Positions 45,877 through 55,165 of a stretch of DNA of 64,000 nt are shown piece by piece. A model generated the notes under the pieces. That model saw only the letters and a list, made by a program, of their open reading frames with translations. It searched no databases and had not been told where the DNA came from. Every line of letters starts with the position of its first letter. The first letter of the stretch is position 1. Origin of the DNA: Candidatus Binataceae bacterium. GTDB lineage: Bacteria > Desulfobacterota > Binatia > Binatales > Binataceae. The stretch covers positions 55,552 to 119,551 of the forward strand of contig DATGHL010000018.1 of the NCBI GenBank assembly GCA_035308025.1, read 5' to 3'. The position numbers were made by a program, and so were the translations under genes.

Positions 45877-46665
45877 TCAGGCGAGAAATTCGCGCACTAG
45901 TTTGATGAACTCCGCCGGCTTTTCGATCTCGGGCCGATGGCCGCATTGATCGTAAATCGTCACCTTGGCGTCGGTATTCTTGAGCGCCTTGCGATAGCTT
46001 TCCGCCGCGCTCACCGGCACGATCGCGTCCTCGCGGCCCCAGACGATCTGCACCGGCAGCCCCTTCACGCCTTCGAGAAAATGCGCGAGCGCCGGATTAT
46101 TCATGATCGGCTCCCACGTCAGCCGCGCGTTTTCCGTGCGCGCATCCTCGAACGCCTCGAACTGCTCGGGCGTGCGCTCTCCGCCGTACAGCTTGGCGAA
46201 CTCTGGCACCTCGCGATTGTACACGCTCATGTTGAGCGAGGTCCGCGCCGTCACCGAAAAGACGTCGGCAATTTCGCCCTCCGGCGGCTTGATTCCCGCC
46301 GGCGCCACCAGCACCAGCTTGTTGAACTGACGCGAATTGATCGCCGCCATTTCCGCCGCGGTCCAGCCGCCAGTGGAAAAGCCGATTGCGTCGAGCGGCG
46401 CCAGATTCAGATCGCGCAGCACCCAGGTATAAAACAACGCAAGCTCGTGGATATTGCGGATCCAATCGATCTTCGCCGATTTGCCCAGCGCCGGCTGAAT
46501 CGGGATCAGCAGCGTATGCTCCTTCGCCAGTGCCGCATGCCAGCTCATCCAGCCCGGATGCCCCAGCTCTTCGTGCAACACCAGGAGCGGTTTGCCGGTC
46601 CCGCCCTTGACCATCTCGAGGCTCGTCCCCGCCACTTGGGTGACTTCTTCAGTCCACTCTGCCAT
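45877..46665 (-). CDS. alpha/beta hydrolase
   Basis: A 262-residue alpha/beta-hydrolase-fold protein. The oxyanion-loop region is LVLHEELGHPGWMSW (His-Glu-Glu-Leu-Gly in place of the usual HGxPG). The nucleophile elbow is GFSTGGW, the acid is Asp in WGREDAIVP, and the catalytic His is in QCGHRPEIEKP. It may hydrolyse an ester or lactone made by the neighbouring monooxygenases, or cleave a C-C bond as MhpC-type enzymes do. It lies between a CoA-transferase gene and two LLM genes, all on the minus strand. Confidence 0.88.
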   Translation of the reverse strand: MAEWTEEVTQVAGTSLEMVKGGTGKPLLVLHEELGHPGWMSWHAALAKEHTLLIPIQPALGKSAKIDWIRNIHELALFYTWVLRDLNLAPLDAIGFSTGGWTAAEMAAINSRQFNKLVLVAPAGIKPPEGEIADVFSVTARTSLNMSVYNREVPEFAKLYGGERTPEQFEAFEDARTENARLTWEPIMNNPALAHFLEGVKGLPVQIVWGREDAIVPVSAAESYRKALKNTDAKVTIYDQCGHRPEIEKPAEFIKLVREFLA

Positions 46666-46813
46666 CTTCTTTATGGTTCCTCCGTTTTACTTAGCGGTAA
46701 GCGCGCTTGTGGTCGCCTCCGCGAATTTTTCTACCGTTCACACGAGGCCGTCCCGCGCGGACGACCTCGCTTCTCAAACCTTCTTCGGATTCTTCCTGAC
46801 TCTATTTTCTTCC

Positions 46814-48058
46814 TCACTCTACCTTGGCCCCAGGCGCCGCCGACGGCCGCTTGAGCAACACCTCTTCGGCATAGAGCGCCGCGAGTTCGGCATCCGAGAT
46901 TCCGATCATCTCGCGGAGCACCGCCTCATTATCCTCGCCCAGGCGCGAGGCCTTCAGCTTCGTGCGCTCCGGCCAGTTCGAAAACTTGACCGGAAAGCCC
47001 GGGATGTCGAAATTACCGAGCACCGGATCGTTGACCCGCCGCACGGTCTCGCGCTCGCGCAAGTGCGGATGCGCCATCGCCTCTTCCAGCGAGAGCACCG
47101 GGCCGCATGGCACGCGGAACTTGTCCAACTCCGCCACCACGCTGTCGCGATCGGGAAACGTCGCGAACCAGCCTTCGATCATCTCCTTCAGCGCCGCGTT
47201 GTTGCGAACGCGCCGTCCATTGTTCTTGAAGCGCTCGTCGGTCGCCAGTTCCGGCCGGCCCATCGCGCGCGCCAACCGCGAAAACTCATGATCCTGCACC
47301 AGCAACATGATGAATCCGCCGGGGCATGCGAAGACTCCCGACGGACTGCCGTACGGATGCTGCGAGCCGTTGCGATGGGGCGAGAACTTCTCCTTCCGAA
47401 TCGAGACCACCGGCACCGAGAGCTCGTGCATATGGAAGTAGGTGTCGGTGAGCGAGGCGTCGAGGTACTGGCCCTTGCCGGTGCGCTCGGCGTTCAGCAG
47501 CGCGTAGCCCACCGCCATTGCCGCGGCGACTCCGGTCGAGACGTCACCGATTGCCATCGTCGGCACGATCGGCGGCCGGTCAGCCTCGCCGAGCAGTCCG
47601 GTCACGCCCGCGAAGGCTGCGCCGATAAAATCGTAGCCGGGCCGATCACGCAGCGGACCGCTCTGTCCCGCCGCCGAGATCGAGCACATCACGAGCTTCG
47701 GATTGAGCTTGCTCAACGCCTCGTAGCCGAAGCCCATGTCCGCAATCACGCCCGGCGCGAAATTCTCCACCACCACGTCGATCTTCGGGATCAGCTTGAG
47801 CAGCAATTCCTTCGCTCGCGGCTTGCGCAGGTCGAGCGCGAGGCTGCGCTTGCTGTGGGAGTGCTGGAAGTAATAGGTGCTCATCCCATCCGCCGACTTC
47901 AGCCCCATGCCGCGGACGTGGTCGCCCTCGTGCGACCGCTCGACTTTGATCACGTCGGCGCCGAGTTCCGCCATGATCCGCGTGCAGGTCGGTCCGGCGA
48001 CAAAATGAGTGAAATCGAGGACGTGATAGCCCTTGAGCATCTGTGCCTGTTGTTCCAT
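46814..48058 (-). CDS. class III (CaiB/BaiF) CoA-transferase
   Basis: A protein of 414 residues. MLKGYHVLDFTHFVAGPTCTRIMAELGADVIKVER, then RSLALDLRKPRAKELLLKL and VVENFAPGVIADMGFGYEAL, are textbook. GPLRDRPGYDFIGAAFAGVTGL carries the catalytic Asp, and GDVSTGVAAAMAVGYALL follows. It moves CoA between acyl groups and so activates a carboxylic acid for degradation. As first gene of the operon with a hydrolase and two monooxygenases, it may activate the acid released by the hydrolase. A gap of 148 nt with no visible gene separates it from the hydrolase. Confidence 0.92.
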   Translation of the reverse strand: MEQQAQMLKGYHVLDFTHFVAGPTCTRIMAELGADVIKVERSHEGDHVRGMGLKSADGMSTYYFQHSHSKRSLALDLRKPRAKELLLKLIPKIDVVVENFAPGVIADMGFGYEALSKLNPKLVMCSISAAGQSGPLRDRPGYDFIGAAFAGVTGLLGEADRPPIVPTMAIGDVSTGVAAAMAVGYALLNAERTGKGQYLDASLTDTYFHMHELSVPVVSIRKEKFSPHRNGSQHPYGSPSGVFACPGGFIMLLVQDHEFSRLARAMGRPELATDERFKNNGRRVRNNAALKEMIEGWFATFPDRDSVVAELDKFRVPCGPVLSLEEAMAHPHLRERETVRRVNDPVLGNFDIPGFPVKFSNWPERTKLKASRLGEDNEAVLREMIGISDAELAALYAEEVLLKRPSAAPGAKVE

Positions 48059-48326
48059 CGATGCCTTCCCAATCGGCGGATTTCGCCGAGGTGGAATCCG
48101 TACCGTCTGCGCAAGCCTGATCCATCCGGTGACGAATGGTCAGCAACTACGCCGCATCATACTAAGGTCAGCGCGAAACTGTCCACCGAACCGCCGCTCC
48201 CGCACAACCCACTCTCATTCGGTCACTATTGCGCGTGACCTTTGCAAAGCGTTCGCCTTTGATGCGAGTCTGACCGCCAAGAACCGCCCGACGAATTGTC
48301 GAGCTGAGCGAAACGGGGTATGCGCT

Positions 48327-51300
48327 ATGCGCTGTCCTAAATGCGGCAATGATAATCGCGACGGTGCGAAATTTTGCAGCGAATGCGCGACGCCGTTCTC
48401 GGCGAAGTGCCGCCAGTGTGGCGCGGATAACTCGCCGGGCGCGAAGTTCTGCGATGAGTGCGGGACATCGCTCAATGCGCCAGATCGCGCTTCTGCCGCC
48501 GAAGCACCAAGGGTTCCAGCGCCCGAGGTAGCCGGTGAGCGGCGTCACCTGACGATTCTGTTCTGCGATCTGGTGGGTTCGGTCACGCTAACGGCACGGC
48601 TCGATCCCGAGGAGTGGCGCGCGACGGTGGCGGGCTATCAGCGCGCGGCCGCCGAGGCGATCACGCGCTTCGGGGGCGAGGTCGTGCGCTATGTCGGCGA
48701 CGGGATCATGGCCTTCTTCGGCTACCCGGTCGCCCACGACAATGACGCCGAGCGCGCGGCGCGCGCCGCGCTCGCGATCCTCGACGCGATCGCGCAGCTC
48801 AACGAACAGCCTGCGCATACGAAGTTGGCGGTGCGAATCGGGATCGATTCGGGGCGCGTGGTGGTCGGGACGGGTACCGGCAACGCCGTCGATGCGTTCG
48901 GCGACGCGGCCAATATCGCAGCGCGCGTGCAGGCCGCGGCCGAGCCCGGTTCGGTGATGATCTCGGAGGCCACGCAGCGGCTGGTCGCGGGACTCTTCAT
49001 CGTCGAGGATCGCGGAGCACATACGCTCAAGGGGGTCGCGCAGCCGGTCCGGCTTTATCGCGTGATCCGGCCGAGCGGCGCGCGTGGCCGGTTTGAAGCG
49101 GCAACCGCGGCGGGTGGGCTGACGTCGTTCGTGGGGCGCGAAGACGAATTACACTCGCTGATGAGTCGCTGGGAGCGGGTCCTGGAGGGCGAAGGGCAGG
49201 TCGTCACGATTATCGGCGAGGCGGGCATCGGCAAATCACGCCTCGTGCAGCGCTTTCACGGGCAAATCGCCGAGACGCCGCACACCTGGATCGACTCTGG
49301 CGCCGGCGCCTTTTTCCAGAACACCCCTTTTTATACGATCACTGAAATGCTGCGGCGATTAATCGGCGATGCTCCAGACCAGATCGCGCAACTCGAAGGC
49401 AGGCTGACGGCGGCCGGAATCAAAGCTGCTGAGGCGATTCCGCTGATCGCGCCGCTGCTGAATCTCTCGCTGCCGCCGGAGTACCCGCCATCAGCATTAT
49501 CGCCCGAGCAACAGCGCCGCCGCTTACTGGCGACCTTAGTCGAATGGGTACTCGGTTCCGCGCGCACACAGCCGCTCGTGATTGCGACCGAGGACCTGCA
49601 TTGGGCGGACCCCTCGACGCTGGAGCTGATCCAGTTGCTCGTCGAGCAGGGCGCATCGGTGCGGCTGCTGCTCCTCTACACCGCCCGTCCGGAGTTTCGG
49701 GCGCAATGGCCGCAACGCGCCCATCACACGCAGATCATGCTGAATCGGATGAACGCGCGCGACATCCGCGCGATGATCGCGCGGGTGGCTGCCGCCAAGG
49801 CTTTGTCCGATGAAACGATCACGACCGTGATCGAGCGCACCGGCGGCGTCCCGCTGTTCGTCGAGGAGTTGACGCGGGCGGTGCTCGAAAGCGGCGATCC
49901 GAAGCTAGCGGGCGGCGCGATCCCGGCGACGCTGCATGATTCGCTGATGGCGCGGCTCGATCGGCTGGGCCCGGCCAAAGAAGTCATCCAGGTTGGCGCG
50001 GTAATCGGCAGCGACTTCTCCTACGAATTGCTCCATGCGGTCCATCCGATCGCGGAAGCGGAACTGCAGCGCGCGCTGCGTAGTCTGACCGACGCCGAAC
50101 TGCTGTACGTGCGAGGCATCGCGCCGGAAGCGACTTACCAATTCAAGCACGCTTTGATCCGCGACGCCGCCTACGAGGCGCTGCTCAAAACCCGCCGCAA
50201 GGAACTGCATCTGATCGTCGCCCGCACCATCGATGAGCAATTCCCCGCCCTCAAGGAGTCGCACCCCGAAGTGTTGGCGCGCCATTGGAGGGAGGCTGGC
50301 GAGACTGAGCCTGCAATCGCCGAATGGCAGCGTGCGGGTGAGCGCGCGGTCGAGCGCCGCGCTTATCGCGAGGCTGAACAGCATTATCGCGAAGCGATCG
50401 GCGCGCTGCTGACACTACCCGAATCGTCCGAGCGCGATGCTCGCGAACTGACCCTACAAGTGGCTCTGGGCGAAATGATGGGAACAACCCGAGGATGGCC
50501 GGCTGCTGAGACGGCCCAAGCCTATGCCCGCGCCCGGATCTTGGCCGAGCGCGGCGGCGGCGCGTCGCTTGAACTATTCACCGGGCTGTATCGAGCGCTG
50601 GCTACCCGAGGCGAGCATCGTGCAGCGCTGGCTCTTGCCGACCAGATGCTCGAGATCGCCCATTCCAGCGATAGCGTGCTGGCCCTCGTCGCCGCGCACT
50701 ATGCGCAGGCGCTGCCGCGTCAGTGGCTCGGCGATCTGGTGGGGGCCCGCGAACACTTACTACAGTTTATGGAGCGCTACCGCGAGGAGGAATCGCGCGG
50801 CAAACCGGATGATCCGTGGGTAAACTCGCATATTTTTGCCGGGCAGAATGAATGGTTCCTTGGTTACCCCGATCGGGCCGCCCGCTACGTCGACGAGTCA
50901 ATCTCAATCGCGCGCCGACAAAACAATCATTTCGCTACCGCTTTTGCTCTTTCCGTTGGCAGCTGGGTTTATGAACTGCGAGGCGATTATCGGCGCTCGC
51001 TCGAGGCTGGCGAAGCAGCAGTGCAAATCGCAACCGCATCCGGATCCGGGTTCCCGTTCATCGAAGCGATGGGCAAAATGCGCAGCGCTCGGGCGCGTGC
51101 CCAAATGGGCGATACGAGAAACGCCGCGGCCCAGATTCAAGAAGGGCTTGGGGAACTTGACCATATGAGGTTTTATGCGTTTAGGGCTTCGTGGCTAGTC
51201 AGTTTGGGCGAAACGCAGGCCTTTGCAGGCGCGGTTGACGAAGCTCTCGTCACCGTTGAGCAGGCCCTCCAGACAAATCCGGAAGAGCTGTTCTACCGCC

Positions 51301-51605
51301 CAGAGGTCTTCCGGCTGCGCGGCGATTTGCGCGTCAGAAGCGATTCTAGCAAAGCACGATTCGAGTTCGCCGAGCAGGATTTCCGGGAGGCGATCGGCCT
51401 GGCGCGTGGGATGGAGGCTAAATCGTTAGAGCTGCGCGCCATTACAAGTCTGGCGCGATTGCTCCGCGATACCGATCGTCGCGGCGAAGCCCGCGGAATG
51501 CTCGCTGAGATCTACAACTGGTTCACCGAGGGCTTCGACACGGCGGATCTGAAGGACGCCAAAGCCCTGCTCGATGAACTGAGCGTCGGTGGCGGCGCAC
51601 ACTAA
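48327..51605 (+). CDS. zinc-ribbon/class III adenylate cyclase/ATPase/TPR signalling protein
   Basis: A protein of about 1,092 residues. ATG 48327 begins MRCPKCGNDNRDGAKFCSEC, a double zinc ribbon (residues 2-45, four CxxC pairs). A class III cyclase domain follows (about 72-245) with both metal Asp regions, ILFCDLVGSVT and YVGDGIMAFFGYP, and the dimer motif GDAANIAARVQ. Next is a STAND-like ATPase with Walker A IIGEAGIGKSRL and a DLHWADPSTLELI Walker B, and finally TPR-rich helices to the end. It should link ligand or nucleotide state to cAMP synthesis. The frame extends upstream to 48033, inside the divergent CoA-transferase gene, and I reject that part. Its sensing input is unknown. Confidence 0.9.
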   Translation: MRCPKCGNDNRDGAKFCSECATPFSAKCRQCGADNSPGAKFCDECGTSLNAPDRASAAEAPRVPAPEVAGERRHLTILFCDLVGSVTLTARLDPEEWRATVAGYQRAAAEAITRFGGEVVRYVGDGIMAFFGYPVAHDNDAERAARAALAILDAIAQLNEQPAHTKLAVRIGIDSGRVVVGTGTGNAVDAFGDAANIAARVQAAAEPGSVMISEATQRLVAGLFIVEDRGAHTLKGVAQPVRLYRVIRPSGARGRFEAATAAGGLTSFVGREDELHSLMSRWERVLEGEGQVVTIIGEAGIGKSRLVQRFHGQIAETPHTWIDSGAGAFFQNTPFYTITEMLRRLIGDAPDQIAQLEGRLTAAGIKAAEAIPLIAPLLNLSLPPEYPPSALSPEQQRRRLLATLVEWVLGSARTQPLVIATEDLHWADPSTLELIQLLVEQGASVRLLLLYTARPEFRAQWPQRAHHTQIMLNRMNARDIRAMIARVAAAKALSDETITTVIERTGGVPLFVEELTRAVLESGDPKLAGGAIPATLHDSLMARLDRLGPAKEVIQVGAVIGSDFSYELLHAVHPIAEAELQRALRSLTDAELLYVRGIAPEATYQFKHALIRDAAYEALLKTRRKELHLIVARTIDEQFPALKESHPEVLARHWREAGETEPAIAEWQRAGERAVERRAYREAEQHYREAIGALLTLPESSERDARELTLQVALGEMMGTTRGWPAAETAQAYARARILAERGGGASLELFTGLYRALATRGEHRAALALADQMLEIAHSSDSVLALVAAHYAQALPRQWLGDLVGAREHLLQFMERYREEESRGKPDDPWVNSHIFAGQNEWFLGYPDRAARYVDESISIARRQNNHFATAFALSVGSWVYELRGDYRRSLEAGEAAVQIATASGSGFPFIEAMGKMRSARARAQMGDTRNAAAQIQEGLGELDHMRFYAFRASWLVSLGETQAFAGAVDEALVTVEQALQTNPEELFYRPEVFRLRGDLRVRSDSSKARFEFAEQDFREAIGLARGMEAKSLELRAITSLARLLRDTDRRGEARGMLAEIYNWFTEGFDTADLKDAKALLDELSVGGGAH

Positions 51606-51635
51606 TTCGATTGCGGTGGATGTCGCCGATCTAAC

Positions 51636-52820
51636 CTATTTCTGTTCGGGACCGTACTCCACCGGCGGATAATAGGGCCGCTCGCCAAGTGCATCGACGT
51701 GCGCGAAGAACTCGGGGCTGGACGCATTGCCCACCGCGATCAGCTCCATCGCTTGCCGCACTAGATGCCACCGCTCAGGGCAGAGCGCTTTCGCCTTATC
51801 GAAATATTTCTGGGAATCGAGGCGATGGCCCTGCTCGAGCAGATATTGGCCGAGATGGAAATTCGCCATCGCGAGCGCTTCAGTCGCCGAGGCTCCCTGC
51901 ACCCGCCGACGCCTTTCCGCGGGCGGCAGCACGTAACTGCTGGCCGCGCCCTTGGCGACCCAGTCGCGGATCGCGTCGATATAGGTCTGGCGCGCGGCCT
52001 TGCCTTTGGCAGCGACCGCAGGCGCCATCGCGAAGGTCGTGCGATCCATCGTGCGAAAGCCGTCACTCGCCCCGGCCGCTTCGGCCGGCCTCACGATTTG
52101 GCCTTGCTCATCGATCCACACTGCCATCGGAACGTTGGGCATATTGTAGAGTTCAGCTACCACGTGACGCTCGTCGATCAGGCACGGATAAGTTGGCGTG
52201 GCCGCGCGTGCGCACTGATCGGCGCTCCAGCCCATCACGTCCTGCAGCGGCGGCGGAATTTCGATCGGCGTCGCCGGCCTGATCCAGTTTGCAACCGCAG
52301 CCTTGCCGCCAGAATCGAAGGCGACCGATACGATCGTGAAATTGCTATCCTTCAGCTCTTCCTGTACGGTCTGCCAGACTGGCAGATCAAAGCGGCATCC
52401 TCACCACGAGGCCCACGACATCAGCAAGACCTTCTTACCGCGATAGTCTGAGAGTGAATGCTGCTTGCCGTCGAGATCAGGCAGCGTAAAGTCGGGCGCG
52501 GCCGCCGCAAAACGCTGCGCGTTCATCGTTTCGACAGCTTCGCCGAGCAGCCAGACGGCGGGCGGCTCGTCATGCACCAGCGGCCGTCCGAGCACATCGG
52601 CCAGCGCCGCAAGATTGACGCGATCGCCGGCGCGCACAAATTCCCGGGCTCGCGCCGGCGGAATCGGGACGCAGACCTCGCCGCGGCAAAACCCTTGCGG
52701 CTTGAGTTCCCATCCGGTCGCTCCGGCCAAATCCCGCGGCGTCAGCCATAACTGTTCCCCCTCAGCGATGGCGCTCGCTGCACTAAAGGGTTTGCCCTGA
52801 TCGATTATGGTTGCCGGCAT
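51636..52820 (-). CDS. putative selenocysteine-containing redoxin-like protein (in-frame TGA read as Sec140)
   Basis: One reading frame runs from ATG 52820 (AGGGAGG upstream) to a stop at 51636, broken only by TGA at 52401-52403. Residues 1-100 hold a domain with WLTPRDLAGATGWELKPQGF and Cys45/Cys50. The redoxin fold starts APDFTLPDLDGKQHSLSDYRGKKVLLMSWASW-[TGA]-GCRFDLPVWQ. The TGA therefore replaces the active-site Cys of a WASWCxxC-like thioredoxin motif, followed by Cys142. Translation past it continues sensibly through FTIVSVAFDSGGKAAVANW, a cis-Pro-like NVPMAVWIDEQG, and a C-terminal TPR-like helix pair. A SECIS-like hairpin follows the TGA. It probably reduces peroxides or thiols. A nonsense mutation or sequencing error is the alternative. 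Confidence 0.8.
52370..52386 (-). promoter_or_regulatory. candidate bacterial SECIS hairpin
   Basis: Fourteen nucleotides after the in-frame TGA, the minus-strand RNA reads UCUGCC AGUCU GGCAGA, a perfect 6-bp stem with a five-base loop (7 bp if A-U closes). The distance and the C-AGUCU-G apex resemble the E. coli fdhF SECIS (C-AGGUCU-G), though the loop has one G fewer. It would recruit SelB for selenocysteine insertion. I have not folded it computationally. Confidence 0.6.
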
Positions 52821-52931
52821 CAAGCGACCTCCCTGCGTCGTTCTCACAATAGGCTGAACCCATCGCTCTTGACTAGCTTCGGCGGGGTGCAAACATCCAT
52901 TGAAGCTGCTGGAGCGGACCGGAGGAAACGC

Positions 52932-53675
52932 ATGTTGATCGAAACCCCTGCGGGCAATTACACCTTCATTCGCGGCATCGGATCATTCTCGGCGGCGGTC
53001 TGTGCGCGACCCGGCTTCGCGATCGTCCACGCGAACTTCCGGCCCCTCGCGCCGCTCACCGAGGCCTACGCTCGTATCGAGCGCCATCTGCAAACGCTGA
53101 ATCGTCCCCTCGCGGCGCTCTGCGGAATCCAGTTGCGGGTTCCGCGTCCCTTCTCGCGTGAAGGTTTCGAGGAGTTCAATCGCCCATATATCGAACGACT
53201 GCGCCGTTGGAGCCTCGAGGTCGAGGGCGCCAACCCGGTCGCGCGCACCAACGTCGCCTTCGAAGTGAATCCGATAGCGGAGCCGGCGATGGCGAGTTTT
53301 TTCTACACCGTCCCGAGCCACTATGCACCCCCAACCTGGGTGCTGTCGGGCGTCCCCGAGATCGCGTCACGCGACGGCGGCATCAAAGTGGTTGCTCACG
53401 GTGATACCTCGGTCGACGGCTTGCGCCAGAAAACCGCTTGCATTCTCGAAGTGCTCGGCCGTCACCTCGATGAGCTTCAACTCACCTGGAGTCAGGCGAC
53501 CAGTGTGAATCTCTACGGGGTCCACGATCTGCATCCGCTGATGGCTTCGCTGATCTTGCCCACGATCGGCGAAGCGGCGCGACGCGGAATCACCTGGCAT
53601 TTCGCGCGCCCGCCCGTCACCGGGCTCGAACTTGAAATCGACGCCTGCGCGGTCCTCCGCGAAGAGATCCTCTAA
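52932..53675 (+). CDS. RidA/YjgF-superfamily-like protein
   Basis: A protein of 247 residues. ATG 52932 has CGGAGGAAACG upstream; the longer frame from 52869 is not needed. It looks like two RidA-like halves. The first has LTEAYARIERHLQTLNRP ... ANPVARTNVAFEVNP. The second has DTSVDGLRQKTACILEVLGRHLDELQLTWSQATSVNLYGVHDLHPL, the typical Q-x-x-x-x-L-x-x-L-x-x-x-G-like helix followed by a VNLYGV strand. Such fold-relatives deaminate enamines or act as ligand-binding proteins, but the key Arg/Glu are not clearly placed, so an enzymatic call is unsafe. It is divergent from the selenoprotein gene across 111 nt. Confidence 0.6.
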   Translation: MLIETPAGNYTFIRGIGSFSAAVCARPGFAIVHANFRPLAPLTEAYARIERHLQTLNRPLAALCGIQLRVPRPFSREGFEEFNRPYIERLRRWSLEVEGANPVARTNVAFEVNPIAEPAMASFFYTVPSHYAPPTWVLSGVPEIASRDGGIKVVAHGDTSVDGLRQKTACILEVLGRHLDELQLTWSQATSVNLYGVHDLHPLMASLILPTIGEAARRGITWHFARPPVTGLELEIDACAVLREEIL

Positions 53676-54184
53676 CCCGGGGCGACGCGCCCCTTGGCGA
53701 GACAATCGGCGCAGTGGCCGTAGAGCTCGAGCTTATGGCGGATTAGCGTGACGCCGAGCTTGCCCGCGACGCTCTCCTGCAACCGCTCGATGGCGTCGTC
53801 CTCGAACTCGATGATCTTGCCGCAGCTCTCGCAGATGAAGTGGTCGTGATGATGTCCGCCGGCGACCTCATAGCGCGCCTGCCCTTCGTCGAAATGGCGC
53901 TCCGACAGCAGGCCGCACTCCTTCAGCAGCTTCAGGGTTCGATAGATGGTTGCGTAACCGACGTGCGGGTTGACCTTCTTGACCTCGGCATAGAGTTCCT
54001 CGGCGCTGACGTGACGCCGCAGCGCGAAGAAGACACGCGCGATGTCGTCGCGCGGCGCCGTCGATTTGAGCCCGCGATCACGCAGCCGTTCATGGAGCAG
54101 CTGCATTCGTTGCTCGGACCGGCTCCGGCTGACCTGCGACGTTACGGCGGGTTCGTGTGCGACGCTGGCTTCCGCGCGCGCCAT
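53672..54184 (-). CDS. fur: Fur-family transcriptional regulator
   Basis: A protein of 170 residues. The winged helix is LLHERLRDRGLKSTAPRDDIARVFF ... SAEELYAEVKKVNPHVGYATIYRTLKLLKECGLL. The metal sites are GGHHHDHFICESCGKIIEF and HKLELYGHCADC, with both Cys-x2-Cys pairs for structural zinc. It should repress iron or other metal/peroxide genes with Fe2+ or a related ion. The first 26 residues are extra; ATG 54106 is an alternative start. Its end overlaps the convergent RidA-like gene by 4 nt. Whether it is Fur, PerR or Zur cannot be told from sequence alone, although the HHHDH motif favours Fur. Confidence 0.9.
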   Translation of the reverse strand: MARAEASVAHEPAVTSQVSRSRSEQRMQLLHERLRDRGLKSTAPRDDIARVFFALRRHVSAEELYAEVKKVNPHVGYATIYRTLKLLKECGLLSERHFDEGQARYEVAGGHHHDHFICESCGKIIEFEDDAIERLQESVAGKLGVTLIRHKLELYGHCADCLAKGRVAPG

Positions 54185-54196
54185 GATGAAAATCGC

Positions 54197-54484
54197 TTAA
54201 GCGGCAGACCCCGCTTGCAACAGTCGGCGGGCGGCCGGTGACAGGTAGAGCTGTTCGTGATCGCGCTGACGGAGGGCTTCGGCAATAACTTCGATCTGAT
54301 CGGCGGGCGCCATCTCGCGATCGAGGATAATCAGCTCTCGCGCGCGCAGCCGGCACGCGCCGCCGCGAGCACGGTAGCCGATCTCGCGGAGAATCTTTTC
54401 GCGCCGCACCTCCAAACCCAGCCGACCGGCCGCTTCAACCAACTCGTCCGCAAGCTTCATCAGCCGACTGCTCTTTTCGTTCAT
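54197..54484 (-). CDS. small conserved hypothetical protein
   Basis: A protein of 95 residues starting at ATG 54484 (MNEKSSRLMKLADELVEAAGRLGLEVRREKILREIGYRARGG). It is basic and mostly helical, with a CRLRARELIILDREMAPADQIEVIAEAL segment that looks like a strand-turn-helix core. The sequence reads like a genuine conserved family, but I cannot name it. It lies 12 nt before fur on the same strand and is probably co-transcribed. The frame extends to 54556 but lacks a better start there. Confidence 0.65.
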   Translation of the reverse strand: MNEKSSRLMKLADELVEAAGRLGLEVRREKILREIGYRARGGACRLRARELIILDREMAPADQIEVIAEALRQRDHEQLYLSPAARRLLQAGSAA

Positions 54485-54611
54485 ACCAGCGACGCCACTC
54501 GATGCATGATAGCCCACTCGCGGCTCCTCGTGAACCCAGTGGCGGAATCGACCCAAAGCAGCGCGATTGCCGTAGCTTGCGCGGCGCGCAACAGGACCGC
54601 ATCCTCAGACG

Positions 54612-55130
54612 ATGGAGTCCAATCGCCGCCCGATCTTGAAAATAGGTGTCGTCGATATCGGTATCGAAGAGGTCGCGCTCCCCAACGGACGGACGCTCGA
54701 ACTCCCGGTCATTCGCCATCCGGGCGCCAGCGCGATCGTAGCGCTCGACCGCGACGGCACAATCGCTTTGCTCACGCAGTATCGCCACGCCGTGGGCGGA
54801 TGGCATCGCGAGATTCCGGCCGGATGCCGCGACGGTGCCGAAACACCGCTCGAATGCGCAATCCGCGAACTGCGCGAAGAGACCGGCTTAGTCGCCGCTC
54901 GCTGGCAACATCTTGGCGGTATCGTCACGATTCCGAGCTTCTGCAACGAGCGGATCGAGCTCTTTCTGGCGCGCGAACTTACTCAGCATGATTCCCGCCT
55001 GGAGTCCGACGAGATCATTCGGGTGGAAAGAGTTCATCTCGACGAGGCGCTCGCGATGGTGCGTCGGGGCGAGATTGTTGACGCCAAGACGATCGCCGCG
55101 CTCCACCATACCCAAGCCGTTGTGCACTAA
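54612..55130 (+). CDS. Nudix hydrolase (ADP-ribose pyrophosphatase type)
   Basis: A protein of 172 residues. The Nudix box GAETPLECAIRELREETGLV matches G-x5-E-x7-R-E-U-x-E-E-x-G-U fully. Before it, RHAVGGWHREIPAGCRDG is the ADP-ribose pyrophosphatase-style beta hairpin. It hydrolyses nucleoside diphosphate sugars such as ADP-ribose. It is divergent from the fur operon and has no obvious partners. The start at 54612 is the only ATG preceding the conserved strand. Confidence 0.9.
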   Translation: MESNRRPILKIGVVDIGIEEVALPNGRTLELPVIRHPGASAIVALDRDGTIALLTQYRHAVGGWHREIPAGCRDGAETPLECAIRELREETGLVAARWQHLGGIVTIPSFCNERIELFLARELTQHDSRLESDEIIRVERVHLDEALAMVRRGEIVDAKTIAALHHTQAVVH

Positions 55131-55165
55131 CGCGCGCAAGGCTGGGTTAGCGGCAAAGCTAGCAG

